A stretch of DNA of 8,524 bases from Rhodospirillales bacterium (lineage in GTDB: Bacteria; Pseudomonadota; Alphaproteobacteria; Geminicoccales; Geminicoccaceae): the NCBI GenBank assembly GCA_007131045.1, contig SLRI01000307.1:1-8524 (forward strand). The letters are read 5' to 3'. Shown here piece after piece: positions 6,649 through 8,524 of the stretch. The notes beneath the pieces were generated by a model that was not told the DNA's origin, did not search any database, and saw only the letters and a list, made by a program, of their open reading frames with translations. Numbering within the stretch: position 1 is the first letter of the stretch; each line of letters starts with the position of its first letter. A program made the position numbers and the translations under genes.

Positions 6649-6677
6649 TTGACACTTATGGGACCCGGTGATAGCGA
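6649..6677 (+). promoter_or_regulatory. Candidate sigma-70-type promoter for ilvE
   Basis: A perfect -35 hexamer, TTGACA (6649-6654), is followed after 17 bp by TAGCGA (6672-6677), a poor -10 that overlaps the 14-bp inverted repeat. Transcription would start near 6684 and give a leader of about 74 nt before the ilvE ATG. The weak -10 suggests a regulated promoter or the wrong choice of box. No ATG occurs within the leader before the ilvE start. Confidence 0.35.
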
Positions 6678-6683
6678 TCACAA
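6655..6683 (-). promoter_or_regulatory. Candidate promoter for the MarR / two-component operon
   Basis: Read on the minus strand, TTGTGA (6683-6678, four of six to -35) is followed after 17 bp by CATAAG (6660-6655, four of six to -10). Transcription would start near 6648, leaving about 100 nt before the preferred MarR ATG at 6547. The element overlaps the ilvE promoter candidate almost completely, in the opposite direction. Confidence 0.35.
6668..6681. promoter_or_regulatory. Candidate operator: 14-bp inverted repeat GTGATAGCGATCAC
   Basis: GTGAT (6668-6672) and ATCAC (6677-6681) are perfect inverted arms around AGCG, and 12 of the 14 bases are symmetric. It sits between two divergently transcribed genes, covers the presumed ilvE -10 and touches the presumed -35 of the regulator operon. 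The size and symmetry suit a MarR-type dimer. The binding protein is inferred, with the adjacent MarR product the first candidate. Confidence 0.4.
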
Positions 6684-6709
6684 CCCCTGAAAAATCCCGA
6701 CTTTCCCGG

Positions 6710-6733
6710 AAAAAACCCGCATTCTCCAGCGGG
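6710..6733 (-). terminator. Terminator-like hairpin, minus strand, in the ilvE leader
   Basis: On the minus strand CCCGC (6733-6729) and GCGGG (6720-6716) form a 5-bp GC stem with an 8-nt loop, followed directly by six T (6715-6710). It would stop antisense transcription leaving ilvE before it reaches the MarR operon. On the plus strand the same bases form a small leader hairpin 25 nt before the ilvE ATG. The stem is short for a strong terminator. Confidence 0.3.
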
Positions 6734-6757
6734 AAGGCCGACACGAAAGCCTGCATC

Positions 6758-7630
6758 ATGGCCGAGATCATCCCCTTCGACGCGCGCGACGGCTCCATCT
6801 GGTTCAACGGCGAGATGGTGCCTTGGCGCGACGCGACCCTGCACGTGCTCAGCCACGGGCTGCACTACGGCTCGTGCGTGTTCGAGGGCGAGCGCGCCTA
6901 TGGCGGGCAGGTCTTCAAGCTCACCGAGCACAGCCAGCGGTTGATCGACAGCGGCAAGATGCTGGGCTTCGACGTGCCCTACACCGCAGCCGAGCTCGAT
7001 GCCGCGACCCGGGCGGTGATCGCCGCGAACGGCGCGCCCGACTGCTACGTCCGACCGGTCGCCTGGCGCGGCTCCGAGCAGATGGGGGTCTCGGCGCAGA
7101 AATCCAAGATCAACGTCGCCATCGCCAGCTGGGAATGGGGCGCCTACTACAGCGACCTGACGCTGACCCGCGCCCTCTACCAGCGGCCGGCGCCGAACAC
7201 CGCGCCGGTCAAGAGCAAGGCCGCCGGGCTCTACATGATCTGCACGATCTGCAAGCACGACGCCGAGGCCAAGGGCTTCGGCGACGCCCTGATGCTCGAT
7301 TATCGCGGCTACATCGCCGAGACCACCGGCGCCAATATCTTCCTCGTCATCGACGGCGCCATCCACACGCCCACCCCGGATTGCTTTCTCGACGGCATCA
7401 CCCGGCGCACCGTGATCGGGCTCGCCCAGCAGCGCGGCTACGAGGTGATCGAACGGCACATCATGCCCGAAGAGCTGGACCGGGTGCAGGAGATTTTCGT
7501 CACCGGCACGGCTGCCGAGGTGACCCCCGTCCGCGCCATCGACGACCGCCACTTCCAACTCGGCCCGGTCACCGGCCAGCTGGTCGACGATTTTCGCGCC
7601 CTGACCCGGTCCGTCGCCGAGGCGGGCTGA
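6758..7630 (+). CDS. ilvE: Branched-chain amino acid aminotransferase (class IV, PLP-dependent)
   Basis: This enzyme performs the last step of valine, leucine and isoleucine synthesis and the first step of their breakdown, exchanging the amino group with 2-oxoglutarate/glutamate using pyridoxal phosphate in the cytoplasm. The 290 residues match the bacterial fold-type IV family. VLSHGLHYGSCVFEGERAY at 30-48 is the substrate-binding region. Lys154 in VKSKAAGLYM is the expected PLP-linked lysine. Glu188 in YIAETTGANIF contacts the pyridine nitrogen. GITRRT at 213-218 and TGTAAEVTPV at 249-258 complete the cofactor and phosphate site. The frame remains open to GTG 6668, but ATG 6758 gives the family N-terminus (MAEIIPFDARDGSIWFNG) and lies downstream of the presumed transcription start. 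The Shine-Dalgarno is poor. The gene is divergent from the MarR operon and followed after 58 bp by the isomerase gene on the same strand. A D-amino-acid or aminodeoxychorismate-lyase role is less likely. Confidence 0.94.
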   Translation: MAEIIPFDARDGSIWFNGEMVPWRDATLHVLSHGLHYGSCVFEGERAYGGQVFKLTEHSQRLIDSGKMLGFDVPYTAAELDAATRAVIAANGAPDCYVRPVAWRGSEQMGVSAQKSKINVAIASWEWGAYYSDLTLTRALYQRPAPNTAPVKSKAAGLYMICTICKHDAEAKGFGDALMLDYRGYIAETTGANIFLVIDGAIHTPTPDCFLDGITRRTVIGLAQQRGYEVIERHIMPEELDRVQEIFVTGTAAEVTPVRAIDDRHFQLGPVTGQLVDDFRALTRSVAEAG

Positions 7631-7688
7631 AGGCGCAGGCGAGAACCTCGGGGCCGGCTCATTCCTCGCTCAGCCCGGATACCGCCGC

Positions 7689-8459
7689 ATGGACGTCGCC
7701 CGCGAACTCTCGATCCAGCTCTACTCGCTGCGCTATCTTGCCGACCTCGAGGCCCAGCTCCGCGGCCTGGCGGCGCTCGGCTTTCGCCGGGTCGAGACGA
7801 TCGGCAGCCACCTCGAGGATGCCAGGGCCACCCGCGCCCTTCTCGACGCCAACGGCATGACCGCCCCCACCGGCCATGTCGGCCTGGCCGAGCTGCGCGC
7901 GCAGCCGGACCGGGTGCTGGCCCAGGCGAAGACGATCGGCATCGAGCAGCTGTTCATGCCGGCGGTGCCCGCGGACGAGCGCGACGGCCAGCCCGCCGAA
8001 TTTTGGCGCGGCATCGGCCTCGAGCTCGCCCGACTGGCCGAGCGCTTCGCCAGGGCGGGCATCGGGCTCGGCTACCACAACCACCACTGGGAACTCGCCG
8101 CCTACCCGGACGGCTCGACCCCGCTCGGCCATCTGCTCGACGCGTCCCGGGGCTCACCCTTGACCATCGAGGCCGACCTCGCCTGGCTGGTCCGCGGCGG
8201 CGCCGATCCGCTGGCCTGGCTCGAGCGGATCGGCGACCGGCTGACCGCCGTCCACGTCAAGGACATCGCACCCGAAGGCCAGAACGCCGACGAGGACGGC
8301 TGGGCCGATATCGGCGCAGGGGTGCTCGACTGGCCGAAGCTCTGGCGGGCGAGCCTCGATCACGGCGCGCGCTGGATGATCCTCGAGCACGACAAGCCGG
8401 CCGACCCGCTGCGCTTCGCCCGCGAGAGCCGCGCCTATCTCCTCGCAACCGTCGCCTGA
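7689..8459 (+). CDS. Sugar phosphate isomerase/epimerase-like TIM-barrel protein
   Basis: This is a 256-residue protein of the xylose isomerase-like / AP-endonuclease-2 barrel superfamily, whose members use a divalent metal to isomerise, epimerise or dehydrate sugars and related compounds. The first strand reads LSIQLYSLR (7-15). Glu36 in VETIG is followed by the central YHNHHWEL (129-136) with His130, His132 and Glu135. IEADLAWL at 160-167 carries Glu161 and Asp163, VHVKDI at 188-193 carries His189 and Asp192, and Glu233 lies in MILEHDKPADP. These are the usual metal and substrate positions of the family, so activity is likely. It lacks the features needed to name a substrate; inosose, tagatose, hydroxypyruvate and keto-sugar enzymes all share this pattern. 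The start ATG 7689 has a weak ribosome site. The next gene begins 22 bp after its stop and encodes a probable Gfo/Idh/MocA oxidoreductase, a frequent partner in carbohydrate conversion. Confidence 0.88.
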   Translation: MDVARELSIQLYSLRYLADLEAQLRGLAALGFRRVETIGSHLEDARATRALLDANGMTAPTGHVGLAELRAQPDRVLAQAKTIGIEQLFMPAVPADERDGQPAEFWRGIGLELARLAERFARAGIGLGYHNHHWELAAYPDGSTPLGHLLDASRGSPLTIEADLAWLVRGGADPLAWLERIGDRLTAVHVKDIAPEGQNADEDGWADIGAGVLDWPKLWRASLDHGARWMILEHDKPADPLRFARESRAYLLATVA

Positions 8460-8481
8460 CCCGGCCGAAGGAGGCACGCTC

Positions 8482-8524
8482 ATGCAACCGACCGGGCTCG
8501 GCATCGTCGGCTGTGGTGTGGTCA
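8482..8524 (+). CDS. Probable Gfo/Idh/MocA-family oxidoreductase, first 14 codons (partial)
   Basis: Only the beginning is inside the window: MQPTGLGIVGCGVV. The GLGIVGCG stretch is the first strand and glycine-rich turn of a Rossmann NAD(P)-binding fold, in the form common at the N-terminus of Gfo/Idh/MocA dehydrogenases. A very good Shine-Dalgarno, AAGGAGG (8468-8474), lies 7 nt before the ATG. It follows the sugar isomerase gene by 22 bp, so the two are probably in one operon. Other Rossmann proteins, such as pyrroline-5-carboxylate reductase, start similarly, so the family name depends on the neighbour as well as the motif. Confidence 0.7.
   Translation, partial: MQPTGLGIVGCGVV

Noticed and set aside
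6548..6655. A 36-residue N-terminal extension of the MarR gene from GTG 6655
   Set aside because: It has no ribosome site, lies in the presumed -10 element, and encodes Arg/Pro-rich sequence before the family-like NPLFLRDAEL region.
3972..6671. An 899-codon open frame on the plus strand opposite the kinase, regulator and MarR genes
   Set aside because: It runs antisense to three genes with intact family motifs. Its translation is low-complexity (Asp, Gly, Arg, Gln, His) with no domain. Such long shadow frames are expected opposite high-GC coding sequence.
6668..6757. A 30-residue N-terminal extension of ilvE from GTG 6668
   Set aside because: It would start within the inverted repeat, upstream of the likely transcription start. 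The added residues are Lys/Ser-rich and unlike aminotransferases, and ATG 6758 gives the normal family N-terminus.
6656..7558. A 300-codon minus-strand open frame opposite ilvE
   Set aside because: It is the antisense shadow of the aminotransferase, whose PLP lysine and family motifs are on the plus strand. The shadow's composition is repetitive Gly, Ala, Val, Asp.

Overview
The window is dense, strongly GC-rich bacterial chromosome. It looks alphaproteobacterial, probably Rhodospirillales-like. This rests on four observations: a type II NADP-isocitrate dehydrogenase beginning MAKIKVANP; a maf/coaE/dnaQ run; a small DUF1150-type protein, a family typical of Alphaproteobacteria; and a PetP-like MarR gene, a PetR-like OmpR gene and an EnvZ-like kinase placed divergently from a branched-chain aminotransferase. 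Genus cannot be read from the sequence. I see no mobile element, CRISPR array, rRNA or tRNA.

Left part (1-3597, all minus strand). Read in transcription order the genes are maf, an unrecognised lipoprotein, coaE, dnaQ and icd (cut by the left edge). maf and the lipoprotein gene overlap by GTGA. coaE and dnaQ are separated by 33 nt, 20 nt of which is a tandem duplication of the coaE 3' end including its stop codon. The common alphaproteobacterial order is maf-aroE-coaE-dnaQ, so the lipoprotein occupies the place expected for shikimate dehydrogenase.

Middle (3598-6757). A small DUF1150-type gene runs divergently from maf. It converges, with a 21-bp gap, on a minus-strand regulatory operon read as MarR (PetP-like), OmpR response regulator (PetR-like), EnvZ-like sensor kinase. 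MarR and the regulator overlap by ATGA and the kinase follows after 3 bp. This operon is divergent from ilvE across a 210-bp control region. That region holds two overlapping, opposed promoter-like sequences and a 14-bp inverted repeat, GTGATAGCGATCAC, lying where it could control both.

Right part (6758-8524, plus strand). A class IV branched-chain aminotransferase is followed by a TIM-barrel sugar-phosphate isomerase/epimerase and, after a very good Shine-Dalgarno, by the first 14 codons of a probable Gfo/Idh/MocA oxidoreductase. The last two look like the beginning of a carbohydrate-conversion operon.

Most genes are housekeeping. The parts most worth attention are the uncharacterised lipoprotein in the aroE slot, the compact regulatory region between ilvE and the MarR/two-component operon, and the small duplication at the coaE/dnaQ junction.
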